Translations under genes and position numbers: made by a program
In this document: positions 10,284 to 23,900 of the stretch, piece after piece
Position numbering within the stretch: position 1 is the first letter of the stretch
Layout of the letters: every line of letters begins with the position of its first letter
Notes under the pieces: model-generated
Database searches by the model: none
Seen by the model: only the letters and a program-made list of their open reading frames with translations
Told to the model about the DNA's origin: nothing
NCBI GenBank assembly: GCA_032718865.1
Contig: JALUTQ010000041.1
Coordinates: forward strand, 992,001 to 1,056,000
Direction of reading: 5' to 3'
Origin: Tilletia caries
Lineage: Eukaryota > Basidiomycota > Exobasidiomycetes > Tilletiales > Tilletiaceae
DNA: 64,000 bases

Positions 10284-13200
10284 ATGCTTTCGATTTCTGC
10301 CTCCCGCTCGGCGCGACCGTCGAACGGCGGTTCCGGCAGGTCGATGCTTCAGGCATCTTACGTTCTGTTTGCCTTTCTCTTCCTCGCCCTGGCTGCCGAC
10401 GCATCCTCGCTCAGGTCAACCAAAAGCCCGGTATTCACCAAGATCGCGGATCTGACTCGTCCAGCCGAGCTCCGGGAAGCCGGGTCGTCCACTGGCATCC
10501 AGCCCTTCAGTACCGCAGATGGACATGACAGCGCGTCCTTCGGAATGGCCTGGAAGACAGTGGATACGCCTGTCGTCAGGCTTTACGATGGCTCCGTCAA
10601 CCAGCCCGGATTTGGCATCGTGCCAACCGGCGCCGATGCCAAAGCTAAACAGCTTTCCTTTAACGCATCCGGCATTTTCCCCATTGTGCAAGGCAACACC
10701 CGACGTGGACGCAGAGCCTCGAGCGACCCATCGAAGTCGGAGCCGAAGACCAAGTACCCAGGCACAAGCACTTTCTCTCCCTTGAAACCTCCCAGCATTC
10801 CCCTCATAGTGAAAGGACCATGTAAGTCCCGTCTTTTCCGAAGGTGTTTCATGCCACCGGCCACCCTGCTGACGATTCACATTTGTGTCGCCTAGACCTT
10901 AGCGCATGGCTGCCTTCTGGCTCCGACCTCGATTCGACCCCACCGAACAAGGAAGGAAACGGCGGGTATCTGGCAGGTCAGTACCCGGCTTTCTGGACTT
11001 CAGGTCGTGGAGCAGATGGCGAATTCCGACTCGGTTTGCACGGATACATTCGGTATGTCCCAAATGCTCCCTTGTGTGTCCCCGATGAGAAGCTCACTTG
11101 CATAATTTTCTTTCCCTTCTCTTGCAATAGAATCGATGGGACCACTTATCAATTCATGGGCAATGGTTTCGGCAACCTCGTTCGAGCTGGCGAGAATGCC
11201 AATCAGCTCAGCTTCGAATACACGGCCACCCGCTCCATCTTCAGGTTTGAGGCCAGCGGGATTCTTTTCAACGTCACCTTCTTCACACCGATCACCCCTG
11301 ACGACTACTTGAGACAGAGTAAGTCATTCGCTCTCTTATCCTTCACTGTCAGTCAAAAAGGAACGACAGAAGTGCTCACTGAAGTTCTTCTCATACAGGC
11401 ATCCCTGCCAGCTACATTCACTTCGAACTCGATCAGCTTAGCGCCAAGAATCATCAGGTGCAGCTCTTCATGGACACTGACGAGCGATGGGTGACTGGAC
11501 ACGATTATGATTGGGAATTCTATCACACCAAACTCGACTATTCGGACCACAACGGCACCCAGCAGTACTTTCTCACTCTCCAGCGTGAGCAGGAATTCAC
11601 CGAGTTCCGGCAACGCGCAGAGTGGGGCAGCTCCTCCTTTGCAATTCGCAGCCGACCGGGCGTTACCAGTATCAATCAGAACAATATCTTCGCTCACCAG
11701 CTGTTCATCAAGGACGGAATTCTCACCAACGAGCATAACCCAGTTTCGGGACCGGACAACTCCTTCGCGTTCGCGGTGGATTTCAATGTCGAAAATTCAC
11801 CCGCCGACGCCGTCTTTTCGATCGGACACTTCCGCACCCCGTGAGTTTCCAGCTGACTTTTTGCATGGCTGAGCTTCCTGAGTCTGACCCTGTATCACGG
11901 TGTTGTATCGGTTCTTACAGGTACGTCAATCTCGTCCAGGCCAAAAATCCTGGGGAATCCTACCAAGAGCGTCAGTATGGCTACTGGCAGTCCGGGTTCT
12001 CCTCTCTTTACGATGCGGTGGCGTTTTTCCTTCATGATTTCGACTCCGCGCTCCAGAACGCCATCAAGTTTGATCAGAAGATCCTGGATGACAGCAAAGC
12101 TGCGGTTGGAGGCGGCGACGTCGGGGAGTGAGTTTTCCAGCATCGCTCAAGCTCTACACACATCCGTTGGACTGATATTGTCTGTCTGCAGTCAATACGC
12201 TGCCATCACCACCCTTTCCGCGCGGCAATCGTTGGCGACAATCGAGATCACCTTGTCCAAGGACAAGGACACTGGCAAATTTTCGAAGGAGCCTTACATC
12301 TTCCTCAAGGAGATCTCGTCCAACGGTGATATGCAGACCGTCGACGTCATCTTCCCGCAGTTCCCGCTGCTCACCTACCTCAACCCGGATCTGCTTCGCC
12401 GATTGCTGGACCCCATCTTCGACCACGTGGCGTCCGGACTGTACCCGAACAAATGGTGCATTCACGATCTCGGCACCTATCCGAACGGGGTGGGCCATCC
12501 CGATGGACGTGATGAGCCTATGCCTTTGGAGGAGAGCGGGAACATGATCATCATGGTCTTGCACTGGGCGCAGCTGGTTGGCAAGGATGTGGCGGTTCCT
12601 TACCTGAAGAAGCGCTACTCGACCTTGGCCCAATGGGCGAGCTTCCTCATCAGCGAGTCCCTCATACCTGCGGCTGCACTGAGCACCGATGACTTCGCAG
12701 GTGAGTTCGATCAGGCGATAGTGGACGTCTTCATATCCCGTCTTCCCCCGCTCACTTGACTGTCTCTTTCTGCTCTGATAGGAACGGCTTCCAACCAGAC
12801 CAATTTGGCCATCAAGGGCATCACCGGCCTCGCTGCCATGGCCAACATCGCAGATCTCATCGGATCGAGCGAGGATGCTGCCATATACCGCAACATCAGT
12901 CAGGAATACGTCTCTGCCTGGCACTTCCTTTCCGTCGACAAGGAGAAGACGCACACCAAGCTTCTCTACCAACAGGACGACTCTTGGGGAACGCTGTACA
13001 ACCTCTTTGCCGATCGCCTGCTTAACCTCAACCTTGTTCCCAAGTCGGTCTATGACATGCAGGATGCGTGGTACCCTCAGGTGGTTGAAAAATATGGTAT
13101 CCCACTCGACAGCCGACACAAGTGGGCGAAGACCGACTGGGCTATTTTCACGGCGGCAGCGTCGGAATCATCTTCGACGCGCGATTCGTTTATCAGCCAT

Positions 13201-13709
13201 GTCTATAGTAAGTACATGTTCAAGAACTAGTAGTGCTTCATGGCCTTGTACTGACCCTTCTGTCTACTCTTCTCTCCCTTGAAGAATTCGTCTCGAACGG
13301 ACTCACCGATGTACCTTTCACGGACCTTTACGAGACTACAACGGGCGACTTGCCGAAGTATCCTTGTGAGTACATAGCTGCGACAAGCTTGGCATTGCAG
13401 TCTGTTTACCCACAATCCGTCACCACCCCTCTCTCCTCCCTTCGCCCGAACCTGCGTTCCACAGACGACCCTACTATCAGCTTCTTCGCTCGACCCGTCG
13501 TAGGAGGCCACTTCGCCCAGCTCGCCAAGCTAGCCGCTGACAAGACGAATACGGTGACCCAATACAAGTTTGGCGCTGAGCCTGCCAAGACGTCGTACAC
13601 GGACAAGGAGCTCGACCAGCTAATCAAGAACTCGATTGCGATGGAGACGAAGTTGTCGACGGCCAGTACGACGGCGAGTCATCCAGGGCTTCGAAAGGCT
13701 CACATCTGA
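10284..13709 (+). CDS. Secreted glutaminase-family protein (GtaA-like)
   Basis: Nine exons: 10284-10821, 10896-11052, 11131-11318, 11399-11840, 11921-12127, 12190/12192-12700, 12782-13207, 13285-13365, 13465-13709. With 12192 as the start of exon 6 every junction is in frame (930 residues). An N-terminal hydrophobic stretch (YVLFAFLFLALAA) serves as signal peptide or anchor. After a long linker the family start PLIVKGPYLSAWLP appears, then WTSGRGADGEFRLGLHGYIRIDG, QSGFSSLYDAVAFFLHD and a six-hairpin C-terminal domain (HDLGTYPNG, MPLEESGNMIIM, DWAIFTAA). This layout (DUF5127, DUF4965, DUF1793) is that of fungal extracellular glutaminases that release ammonia from glutamine. The ~170-residue N-terminal extension is longer than in Aspergillus GtaA. 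The substrate is inferred from family only. Confidence 0.85.
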
Positions 13710-15729
13710 TTTGTAGCTTGGCTTATCGTCGACCACAGCACGGCTTCCTCCCTGTTCTCCTCGCGGGTTGGGGCAGAGACTGCGAATCTTTTTCGGCCCA
13801 CCTGCCACCTGTTTCCCTTTCGCCCCTCTTCGTCGTCTTACCATCTTCTTCATCTGGCTTCCGATCGGAGCTATCATTCTTCGAATTTCATACATCCATT
13901 TCTCAAACCAAAGTCTTGCTTGAGCGGGAAGTACATATCGATGCCTGATGTTTTCCTTTGATACGGGCGATGCGGGTGGATTTGGGATGTGTACTTACAC
14001 TGTCCAAATCAGATCTGGTCTCGTCCAAAACGAGCTCCTTCCTCTCGCTCCTTCCTCTCATTATTTTTTGTTTGTCGGCCTCATCAACACTACTTGGGTG
14101 TGCTCGATCTCCTTCAGTCCTTGGCCTTTCGTCCAGGGACCAAGGACAAGACGGACCTGCGCAGTAGTGACCTTACCGATCGAGCTCTCCCTCTCTCGCC
14201 CGCCGGCCGCGGCAAGCAGAACATTTTCGATGGCCTCAGGCCTGACAGCCTGACAAGTGGAGATCGTCCGTTGGAACTTGGAGACTTGGAGCTTTGGAGG
14301 CTGCAGTCGCTTCCTTTCACTTGTATCATCTGTAACGGAAAGTTTTTAGTTACGACAGTCTCAGTATTGAGACTGAAGTCTGATAGAGAGTGCAAAAGTA
14401 TGCACTCGAACGCCTGCGAAGATCTGCAACACGAGCGGGACGGCACAGGGCAGCTTCACGGCGCTGGGGAGGCCACTACCGGGGAGGCGGGTGGGAAACA
14501 AAAAGCGAACATCTGACACTGCGCACAGAGGCAGCAGCGCGTGTCAAGCTGGAAACGTCGGCCTGTATGGGCGGAAAGACGCGAAAGGGTGAGGATCGTG
14601 GTCGAGATGGTAAGCGGTCATACGCGATCGCGTTGACGCGACACATGACCCGATCCACACGCTAAATAAATACGGCCGAGAGACCAGCGTGACACGCGCT
14701 TCAGTCCTCCTGCAGCAGCACTTTCTGCACGCAAGGGCAGAACTATGTAACACGGCGCACTCGATCGAGCCCAGGAAAACTGCGGGTCGCTCTCGCACGC
14801 GGGCACGCCGTCCCGCGTCCCGACTCCCGCCTGGGCTTGTGCGCAGCGTGAGGTGAGCGGTGGCCGGTGAGCGGTGAGCCTCGCTTAAGGGTTACCGAGG
14901 AGGTTATATATATAAGACCTGCGTCGTCCGGAATCGCCTGCCTGCCCCGAGGAAATCCGGCCGCAGCCAATAAAGGCCTTTTACCACGCTACGGCCTCTC
15001 GCTACATACCGCGACACTTCTCTTGCCAGCAGATTGCTCACGGAGTCGATCCGGCGGTCGGCTGTGGTCGCTTCATCGTCATCTGCGCTTTTGTTTCCTG
15101 CTTCCTTCTGAGAAAGATTGACCACTGACAACAACTGACACACCTCGCATCCAGCTCATCTTCGGGGCTTCGGGGGACGGGGAACCACCATCACCGTCTG
15201 GTTCTCGCACGCACCGCCTGCGCTGCTTCCCGTGCTCCTTTTGGGCTTGCAGCTGCTTGCTTCGGCAACAACTAACCACACCAAAGCTCGTTCGCGTCTC
15301 TCTAAACAACACTTATACATAACTCTCTCGTCCACAGCTCGGTTCGGCTCAAGGCTTAGGTCAAGGCACTGGCAGAAAGACATTTTTCCGCATTTCCCAC
15401 TTGCATCCTCTTACCGTGCTCAGAGTGCTGACCTCCTCCTTTTCATTCCCTTGACCTGATCGAGCTTCTCTCTTGCTTACACAGTCCACCACCACAGGCT
15501 TCCCACTTCCCTGCGTCTTTGCTGAAAATTCAGTCCTCGACATTATCGATTGGAACGAACGGACGAACGAACGCGCGGGCGACGCATCAGCTGCGGTTCA
15601 GCCTCCATCAAGGGAGAACGAACCCCCCCCCGCGGGATCCATAGAAGTCGACCAACCTCGATCTCTCTTTTATCGAAGCCACCTCGTTCGCCGGCTCAGC
15701 GAGGAAGGTGCGCCTAGGCGAAGCCGACC
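13710..15729. other. Long intergenic region with partial gene-tail duplicate
   Basis: About 2 kb without a supported gene. It contains a ~42-bp degenerate copy of the tail of the 7.6-9.6 kb gene (13,947-13,988), a GTGAGCGGTGAGC-type repeat (14,850-14,880), a TATA-like element at 14,904, and a long pyrimidine-rich leader before the next gene. Confidence 0.45.
14904..14916 (+). promoter_or_regulatory. TATA-like element TTATATATATAAG
   Basis: A perfect TATATATA core lies about 820 bp upstream of the 7-TM gene start. If used, it implies a long 5' UTR or an unseen 5' intron. Position and function are inferred. Confidence 0.3.
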
Positions 15730-18573
15730 ATGATTGCTGGCAGTCTCCCGCAGTACTCGGCGGGAGCCATTTCGCCTGTACCCGCCCAATCGCTCAGCAG
15801 TCTGGCGGATGATGGGCATATGGATATGGTATCCACCGACCTTGTGCGGACGGGCGTCACCTTCCTGTTGGTGTACAATTACCTCGGTGAGTACTCCCTC
15901 CAACCAGCTGCCCCTGCCTCAGCAAAACGAGATCTGAACCATGCTAAATTCGTCCTCGCTCGGTCCTACGATCATTAACGCGCGCCTCCCTTCTGCTGCT
16001 GCGGAAATAAGCCATGTTCCTTTTCTGTTTGATCGCCTTCGTTCTCATGAAGAATGGCCTCAGAGTCTTCTCGGCCAAGCGCTTCAAGCCGGTGTTCACC
16101 GTATTGGGCATCGCCATTCTCATGAGCCTGATCAGCTCCATCATGAACTCGGTACGTTCCCCGCCTCTCTACATTTAGCTGCCTGGCATGGGAGGCAAGA
16201 GGTCTCATCTTTCCTTATTACATCCATTGGCAACATAAACAGGTCTTCTGGGCCTCGCGGCTCCTGCACCGCTCCGATCGAAATTCGCTCGACGCCTTTT
16301 GGCTCGCATCGATCACCCTCGTCTTCCTTGTGCCCCTCGTGACGCAAAGTGCCCTCACCATCCGAATCTACGCCCTCTTACCGCCCATGCTGGCCTCGAC
16401 GCGCAAACGGATCATGATCCTTGCATGCCCAGTCCTGCTCAAGGTGGTCCGACTGATCGTGCTCTCGGTCGCTATGGCGCACACCTATCGGAACATTCGG
16501 AACCACGCCGGGATGCCCGCCAACGCTCTGTACACCAGCTCGAATTGGGGTTTCCTCATGGCCGAGCTCTGGTTCGCCTTTTTCGATTCGCTGTACGCGT
16601 CCTGCTTCCTGCTCGCCGTCTTCCTCCGTTCCGGTCGACGTAACGACAGCTCCTTACTCGTTCCCAGCCATGGGTGGCTCTCCGGCTGGCTCCGTCTCAG
16701 TCTGTACGCCTGCATGTTCAGCTTCGTCGTCCCGACGTGCTTCACCTTTGCACTGGCCATGGCCATCACCCTCAAAGTGGACGAGGTCGTCTTCGGGTAT
16801 CTGTTGATCGTCAATGTGATTCTCCAGAACGTCGGAGGCCTGTTGGCCACGCTTTCGAGTCAACACAGATGGCGTAATTCGAGATTCGCAACGTCCGGCA
16901 TGGCGCACACGCCCGTGACACCCAACTTTGCCAGATCGATCGGCGGCAGTGGGAGCGCCGCTGGCGACATGGAAGGTGGAGGCGGCGCGAAGGCCTCCAT
17001 GGCGGGATGGCGCTCTCCCGCTTGGACCGACGGCATGCAGCTCGCCACCGACTCGCCGCGCGTCTCTCTCTGGGCGATGCAAGGCGGCGTTCCTGTCAAC
17101 CCGGCATTTCCGGCCCAAAGCGCACACCGCCATTGGACTCAGCGAGGGCACACCCGGCGACCCAGCTTCTTGCGGGGCCCAACTTCGATGGATGTATTTA
17201 CAGCGACGATCGGCAATCTGTCGCGCGCATCTGGCGTCGACGACGAAGGCGCGGTGGAGCGGGACACTGGAGATGATGATGGTGATAGCAGCGAGCGGAG
17301 GGCTTATCAGCGACGCAGCTCGGAACCGCAACCGGAGAAGCGGAAGGTTCATGCGAATGTAGGATGGCCGCCGTCGCGAACAGAGAGTTTCGGCAAGACG
17401 AGCACGGGAACGCAAGAGGACCAATGCCCGGACTGGTCAGACGGCTTGAGTCGTACTCTTTCGTCACCGGCTGTCATGAGACAGCCATACGGCGATGGAC
17501 AATACCCACGACTCGTTGGTGTGGAACCGGGGCGTTCTGCCGTCGCAGAGGAAGGACCCATTGCATGGAAAGCGGGTCAGAGCACAGCTGCGGCGCTGGC
17601 GACATACGGCCGATGGATCACTGCTGGTTTATCACGGCGATTTGATGGCGGCAGCTACACCGGAGAAAGCGAGGCTCCTCGATCGGTCATTCAGCGCTCT
17701 GCGAGCGCGCGAGTGGCCCAGACGAGAGGCAGTTCACGTGGAGTCAAGAATGAAGTCCGTCCCGTCTTCTCTTTGACCTCCTTTACCGACTCATACGCGG
17801 AAGGACGTCGGCAGCTGGGTCATCGGACGTCCAAAGAACAACAACAGGACGTGCGACTATGCCGCGCGGGCAGTCCATCGGCTAGCGGAGCGCAGACTCA
17901 GCGCTGTGCGTGCGGACGGTCGATACGCGGCAGAGATGATTCTGGTCGTCGCAGCTCCTCACGGGCCAGTGTCTCACCGCGTGGCAGAACAGTAGCCGTC
18001 GACTTTGACTTGCCGAACTCAAAACCTTCCTCGACGGCAGTGATACCACAGCTGAAGTCTCGGGTAGCACCAGAGCGACGGCCACCCTCGATCACGGCGG
18101 ACGGTTCCGGAGGCGAGGATGAGGATAGCCGGCGTTCATTCGATATGCGGGGCTGGGCCGACAGGGACAGACGCTCTTCGACATCTGCCATCGATTCAGG
18201 TGTTCGCACGCCGACGCCGAAGGATCGTACGGATGGGATGGAGATGGAGATAGAATTGCAGACAAGCGCAGACATGCACGACGATCGCCATCTCGGCATT
18301 TCGCCCTGCACACAGTCCGCTGACAATCCATGGCTTCCCACCAATAAGCCCAGCCATCGTCCCTCGAGACGCGACGGAGCTCGTCGCACCTCGGCTTCTG
18401 CCGGCAGGTTACGGAAGGGACGCGGGGAGGAGGAGGAAGAGGAAGAGGCGGGGACAGAATGTAGGGGAAATGGGGAGGAAAGGAAGCTAAGTATGGATTT
18501 CGGTTTGGGGGAACCGTTGGGATCGCCGGGCAGCGAGAGACGGCGGAGCTCTGATGCCACGCTGTGCTCGTAG
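15730..18573 (+). CDS. 7-TM receptor-like protein with long cytosolic tail
   Basis: Exons 15730-15886, 16012-16151 and 16243-18573 give 875 residues. Seven hydrophobic spans can be counted: GVTFLLVYNYLAMFLFCLIAF, FTVLGIAILMSLISSIM, AFWLASITLVFLVPLV, IMILACPVLLKVVRLIVLSV, FAFFDSLYASCFLLAVFL, LSLYACMFSFVVPTCFTFAL and VVFGYLLIVNVILQNVGGLL. A ~580-residue Ser/Arg/Gly-rich tail follows, with several RRSS-type sites that look like phosphorylation targets. The layout matches fungal GPCR-like proteins, but I see no family-specific motif and do not assign a ligand or class. The intron positions fall in or next to TM segments. The leader is long and CT-rich. Confidence 0.7.
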
Positions 18574-18762
18574 CGATGGGACGCACAGCCGCCGCCACGC
18601 CCGCATACCCTCCCCTCCCAACTTCCCCTTGCCTCTTCTCGCAAGAAGACATTCTTTATTATTTGCAGGACGTCGTTTCGCATTATATTCATTCTGCCGT
18701 TGCAATTGCATAAACTCGTAATATATACACGCTTACGAATATGTTTTGTCTGTGATACGCTC

Positions 18763-18830
<68 letters not shown>

Positions 18831-20935
18831 AGTAGGAGAAATCGATTCCGCTGACCGTGCTAAAAGCGTATGGCAAACACGGCACGCGTCAAAACGCGAC
18901 GTGTACACCCAAGGGGTGCCCTGAGTACATCGAGCCGACGATACAGCAAAGCTGCAAAGTTCTGGTGTACGATCGTGGGAGCGAGAGGCTGTCATACGTG
19001 CTCGCAAGTCGCAAATCGCAGCCCACAAGAAAGTTGCGAGCGAGTGAGTGCTATCTCGGCCGTATGTCAAAGGCGTAAAAAACCTCGTTTCCGCCCAGGA
19101 GGTTGGAACGTTGGTACGTTGGTACGGTTACAACCGTTCTTACCCCATCTAGTTTGTTTACTGAATAATTTCCCATAAATCGCTTCGCTTCCCTCTAAGA
19201 ATTTCCACCTTGCACACACAGCACCAACTCATCTCCCCGAGGGCACCCAAGTCGTTCGCCACTCGCCAGCGTACATACAGAGCCGAGCTTTCGCCGCTCT
19301 GGAAGCTGGAAGCACGTTGCAGGCTGCTGCCACTACCTTTGCAAATCCTCGGCTCACCCGCTCACCCAACATCCGTCATCCAGCCTGCCGCCTGCCATTT
19401 GACCTCTGAATTCCATGAAATCCCTACTGCTCCGTGGGCCCGTGGCCACTTCATCCACACCACTGGATACATTTGTGGCTTGTGCGTGGTCATATTGATG
19501 TATTGATGGATCATTTATTACACTTTATCGCGTGACAGCATGCTGTGTGACACAAATAGGAAGAAGGTCTGCCGCTACTTCATCTGAGCGCTATATATGT
19601 AGTCCATATATATGCAATGATTAATGATTAATAACGAAGGAAGTAGGAAATAAGCGTTGTGCATAATAATCCCAGCACATCACACATGCCACATATGTCA
19701 TGAATATCAGACAGCATGCAGAACGTATTGACACCTTGCGTCGCCAGTTCTTGAATAGATTTACTTGGAAGGACGGGCGGCGGGGGCGGCTCTGGTCTCT
19801 CAAGCGTAAGGATGGGTATTGAGTTGGGGTCTCGACCGTCGCATGCTGGGCCTGGCGTCCAGCGAGCGCCGAGCGGTGAGCGGTGAGCGAGTAAGCACAG
19901 GCAGGGCAATAAGCAGTAGCATCATGCGCATTCCCACTGAAACTTAATGATCTACTTTGCAGATCTTGAAGCTTGAAGCTTGAAGCAAGGACTACATACA
20001 TAAATAAATGGTCCCGGCTCTTCTGCTAGCGGACAGACAGGTTGACGCGTTGACGCCCTCTCGTTGGAGTGAAGCGGAGTTTGAATTTTTTCCAACTCCG
20101 CGGCTGGTTTTATCCGCTGTGGACATCTGACACGGTGAGACAAAGGCCAAAAAGCCCATGCCCGCCTGCCCCTCCAGAAGATCATCGATCATCATATCCT
20201 CTCCGCCTCCCCTTCTCTTTCCCCAATATTGTGCGCAAACTGACAACTCCCCATACATAGCGCTGCTAGTCCCGGACCAGACGCACAGCCTTCGAGGCTC
20301 AACGCTCAAGCTCTGTGCTCTTCCCCCTCCCAAATCACGACTCGCCATGGGTAGTGTCTCTTCTCATTAACACTACGTCTGCGCATTGCTCAACGCTCAA
20401 CCCTCAGAACTCAAAGAGGCCAATCTAGCATAGACGACCTGCTTATCTTCCTTCCAGCATTCAGGACTTGGCTGCTCACATGCTGGATGGAGTGCAGCGG
20501 TGCCGACTGCCCTCGACTGTGTGCATATGTGACATCTGATCCTTGTCGTCTGGCCTCTTCGGGGGGCTGGAAGTATGTCAAGCATAGCGCTACCCTCGCA
20601 GCTCTTCTCTTCTGGCTGACTTTTCTGCTCGCCCGTGCCCGCTCATAGCTCATCAACAGCACTTCTTCTCCGATCTCCGTCCCGACCACATCCTCACCTC
20701 CATCACCTCGGTTGTCGTCGTCCTTGCCCAGTTCTGTCAATAATCCCCTGCCCCCCTTCCCCGACGCTCCTTTCTCCTCAGACTCCTATTCAAGCCACCA
20801 CCCACAGTCATCCTATTCCTGTACCTCTCTCGGCTTCATCTCTGTTCTCTCTCGCTCTTTCTCACACACACGTACACACTCTTTTATTCCCCACTCCTTT
20901 CATTCTTCTAGATTTACCCCGGTCGCTGCGAAGGT
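18574..20935. other. Long intergenic region with GA microsatellite
   Basis: About 2.3 kb. It holds the GA tract at 18,765-18,831, AT-rich sequence around 19,590-19,640, another GAGCGGTGAGCGGTGAGCGA repeat (19,868-19,890) and a very pyrimidine-rich 5' leader (20,690-20,930). No gene is supported. Confidence 0.45.
18765..18831. repeat. (AG)n microsatellite, ~67 bp
   Basis: An almost pure AG dinucleotide run with a single GG interruption near 18,812. It is likely length-polymorphic. Confidence 0.95.
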
Positions 20936-23900
20936 ATGTCCACTCATGCTCCATCCACCGCCGCCTATCCAAGCTCTTCGTTGAGAGTCAGGAAAATTGA
21001 TCTCATCGCATCCTCCACCCACCGAACCCCCTCAACCAGGGTTCTCTACTACACCGGCTCATTCACCTATCTCAGCACACACTACACCACCGTTACCGCA
21101 ACCGGCACCCCCACCAACCCGTCACCATCCTCGGGCGGCCAGACTGATAACGACGGCCAACCCGCATCTACCATGGTCTCCCTCAGCAACATCAAGACGC
21201 TCAACACGAGTCCTCCCCTCCCAACTGACACCATCCACAATCGGGACTTGCAGGTCCTTCCACCTATCATCCCGACTGCCTCTTCAATGTTTAAGGTCGG
21301 GACCACGACGTCCACTCCATCTTTGACAGCCTCGGCCTCCGTCACAGCCATCTCCCTGACAGTTACAAGCCCAGGTGCTTCCATACCTTCGGTTCAGCTC
21401 GACACTATCGCAGTCTGCGTTGAAGACACCGCGACGCCTGCTGCTACCTTGGATCCACATGGCTATCCCTGCACTTCCTCAAAGTCCCCCGACTCGGTAC
21501 TGCCTATTGCGCTCCTTGTGACATCCATCTCCATCGCACTCATTGCTCTCATCGGCTTCTTACTTCATCGAAAATGTGGAGCTGCTGGTGCCCGCCGCCG
21601 AAATGGCAACGACGGGGACGATTCCAATCCTCGACATCCTCGCAGGGACCAGAAAATATGGGCCTCTCTCAGGTCGGGCAACCGCACAGCCCTCGATAAC
21701 ATCTTCAGAGTGGCTCAACGCGGCGAAGTTCGACAGTCGCAGGACAACGACTACGACGATAATCACCGCTCCTCTCCACACCCTGACTTGGCGAGCGGAA
21801 GCAGTGGTCAGATGGATTCTGATCAGCACAGATCTCGCTCTCATCAAGCACAAAGCAACGACGTTGAGATCGTCATGAGTGAGATTGCAGAGAAATCTCG
21901 TCAGAGTCATCCAGCAGTCGGCCCAGAACATCCGAACGTAGACCACAACATGACAGCTCCCGTCGACCGATTCGGCCTCCTCAACGTCGCCTTCTCAACC
22001 CAGGGACACAGCGATACCGATCCGAGCTTCTCCTCCGTCGGCTTCTCCAGTATGCAGCTTTCTGTCTCCACCAACCACAAGCGGCTCTCTTTGATCTTCG
22101 CCCCAAAGTCTGAAGATGCGTCCGTGCATGACGATGGCGCCTCGGCGGTCTCGGATCTGGTGGAGACTTCGAATGCGCCTGCCATGTCCTCCACGGGCTT
22201 CACTGCGGATTCTTCCGATGCGTACCATGCGAATACCCTTCAGCACGGGTCTAGAATTGTCCTGCCTTCAAACGATGTCCTTGAGGAGGCGGAGGAGGAG
22301 GAGGAAGAAGCACGAACTCTTGGGCATGAGAACACCACAGCCACGACGGACAAGGAAGATCGACAGCATCGGTCTGGTTCCGAACCGGCACAAACTGGAA
22401 CGTCCTCCAGCTGCCCAGAAGAGCGAACCCCTACGCTCCGCTCGGATGCATCTCAGCGAAGCATCTTCGGCCTTTCGTCCACGCAAGATAGCTCAGCCTC
22501 TTACCAGAGCGGCACCACTCTCAATGGCGAATCAAACCCAGTAGCGCTAACTAGTAGCTCTATCAGTGCCAGCTCGGGCTATGGCCTGACGACAATGCCC
22601 TTCACCTCCGAAGGGTGCCAATTGGAGCAGTCCTTCAGTCCATTACCCGCTCACGAAGAAGTGGTGACGAAGCCTGCACGAGCCTGGTCCGGGTATCAAC
22701 CAACTCAACGGTCAGCATATCCTACGATCGTCCTTTCGCAGCTTGGCCACGATACCGGACGCTCGACAACTCCTGATTCGGAGGCTCCCAGCGGCGACCG
22801 CTCTTTTGACACGCTCTTCTCCTACAATCGTCCTGACCCTATCTCTCTGGATCCCACGCCCGGCTACACGTACTCTCGCACAGCGACACCTGTGTGGGAC
22901 CAAGACAGCACCAAAGCTTCTTCTAAGCTCCGACGCTCGGTCTTGTCAAGGCCGCCATCTGCAGTACTGATGGAACCCATACCGCCAATTCCGTCGCCGG
23001 GCGTGTCTTCGCCTCACGCATGGGGCCGGGCTAGGTCGGGAAGTGGGAGGAGTGCGTTGTCGCGGCCGTCGTTACACGCGGTGCGTCCAGGTTCCTCGGG
23101 CTCAATGCGCCCAGATTCGTCCGGCAGCTCGCGCCGCTCGTTGTCGCGTCTCGGGGTGATGACACCACTTGGGGAAGATGGGCTGCCTTTCTCGCTTTAT
23201 GACCGGCTCGACTTGCCTGCTGCGCCGCATCGTGATCGGTACCAGCACGACAATACCATGTCGTATCTCGGCGTGGAAGAGGCTACCATGGAGGAAATGG
23301 AGAGTCTGTCTCGGACTGGATCAAGACCGATGTCTCCCGTACGCCGTTCGGTCCGCCTTGCGCCGACGAATCCCCACGGATCGGCCAGGCGCTGGTTCCG
23401 CTCCTCGGGGGTAGTGACACCACCGCCGTCCCTCGCAGCCATTTTCCAGCCCCTCTGGGACTCCAACACATCACCCTACCGTCCTCGCTCTTCCACCGCC
23501 TCCTCGAGTCTAGTGGCTGCCCATGGTGCTTTGGCCGTGTCGGAAGAGGCTTTAGCGATCGAGCGATCGCAGAGTCTCAACACTCCGCCGGCGCAGGACG
23601 TTGTGGCGGCGGCGGCGGAAGAGGTCGCACACAAGTCGAGTCCTGACAACAACAAGTTTGCCAAATCGCGTTACATTCCCGCAAATGCGACAAAGGTCGA
23701 CAACGACGCCAGCGCAGCTCGAGACGGGATTGAAAGCGATGGAGATGATTCCATTGCCTTTGAGGAGCTGGCGGACGAAGAGGATGCTACGATGACAGCG
23801 TTCAAGATGGACCTCCGTCGGCGCAGCAGCTATCCACTTGTGCTCAACACGGTTTCCAGCCCACACTTCCCTCCTTCTGCTTCCGGTTCTGCGGCCAGGT

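Noticed and set aside
18765..18831. GA tract as a CRISPR-like or coding repeat
   Set aside because: Pure dinucleotide microsatellite. No spacers, no supported ORF, and the organism is a eukaryote.
20635..20935. Upstream exon with signal peptide for the single-span protein
   Set aside because: The region is pyrimidine-rich and gives no convincing signal-peptide exon. Left as a possibility only.
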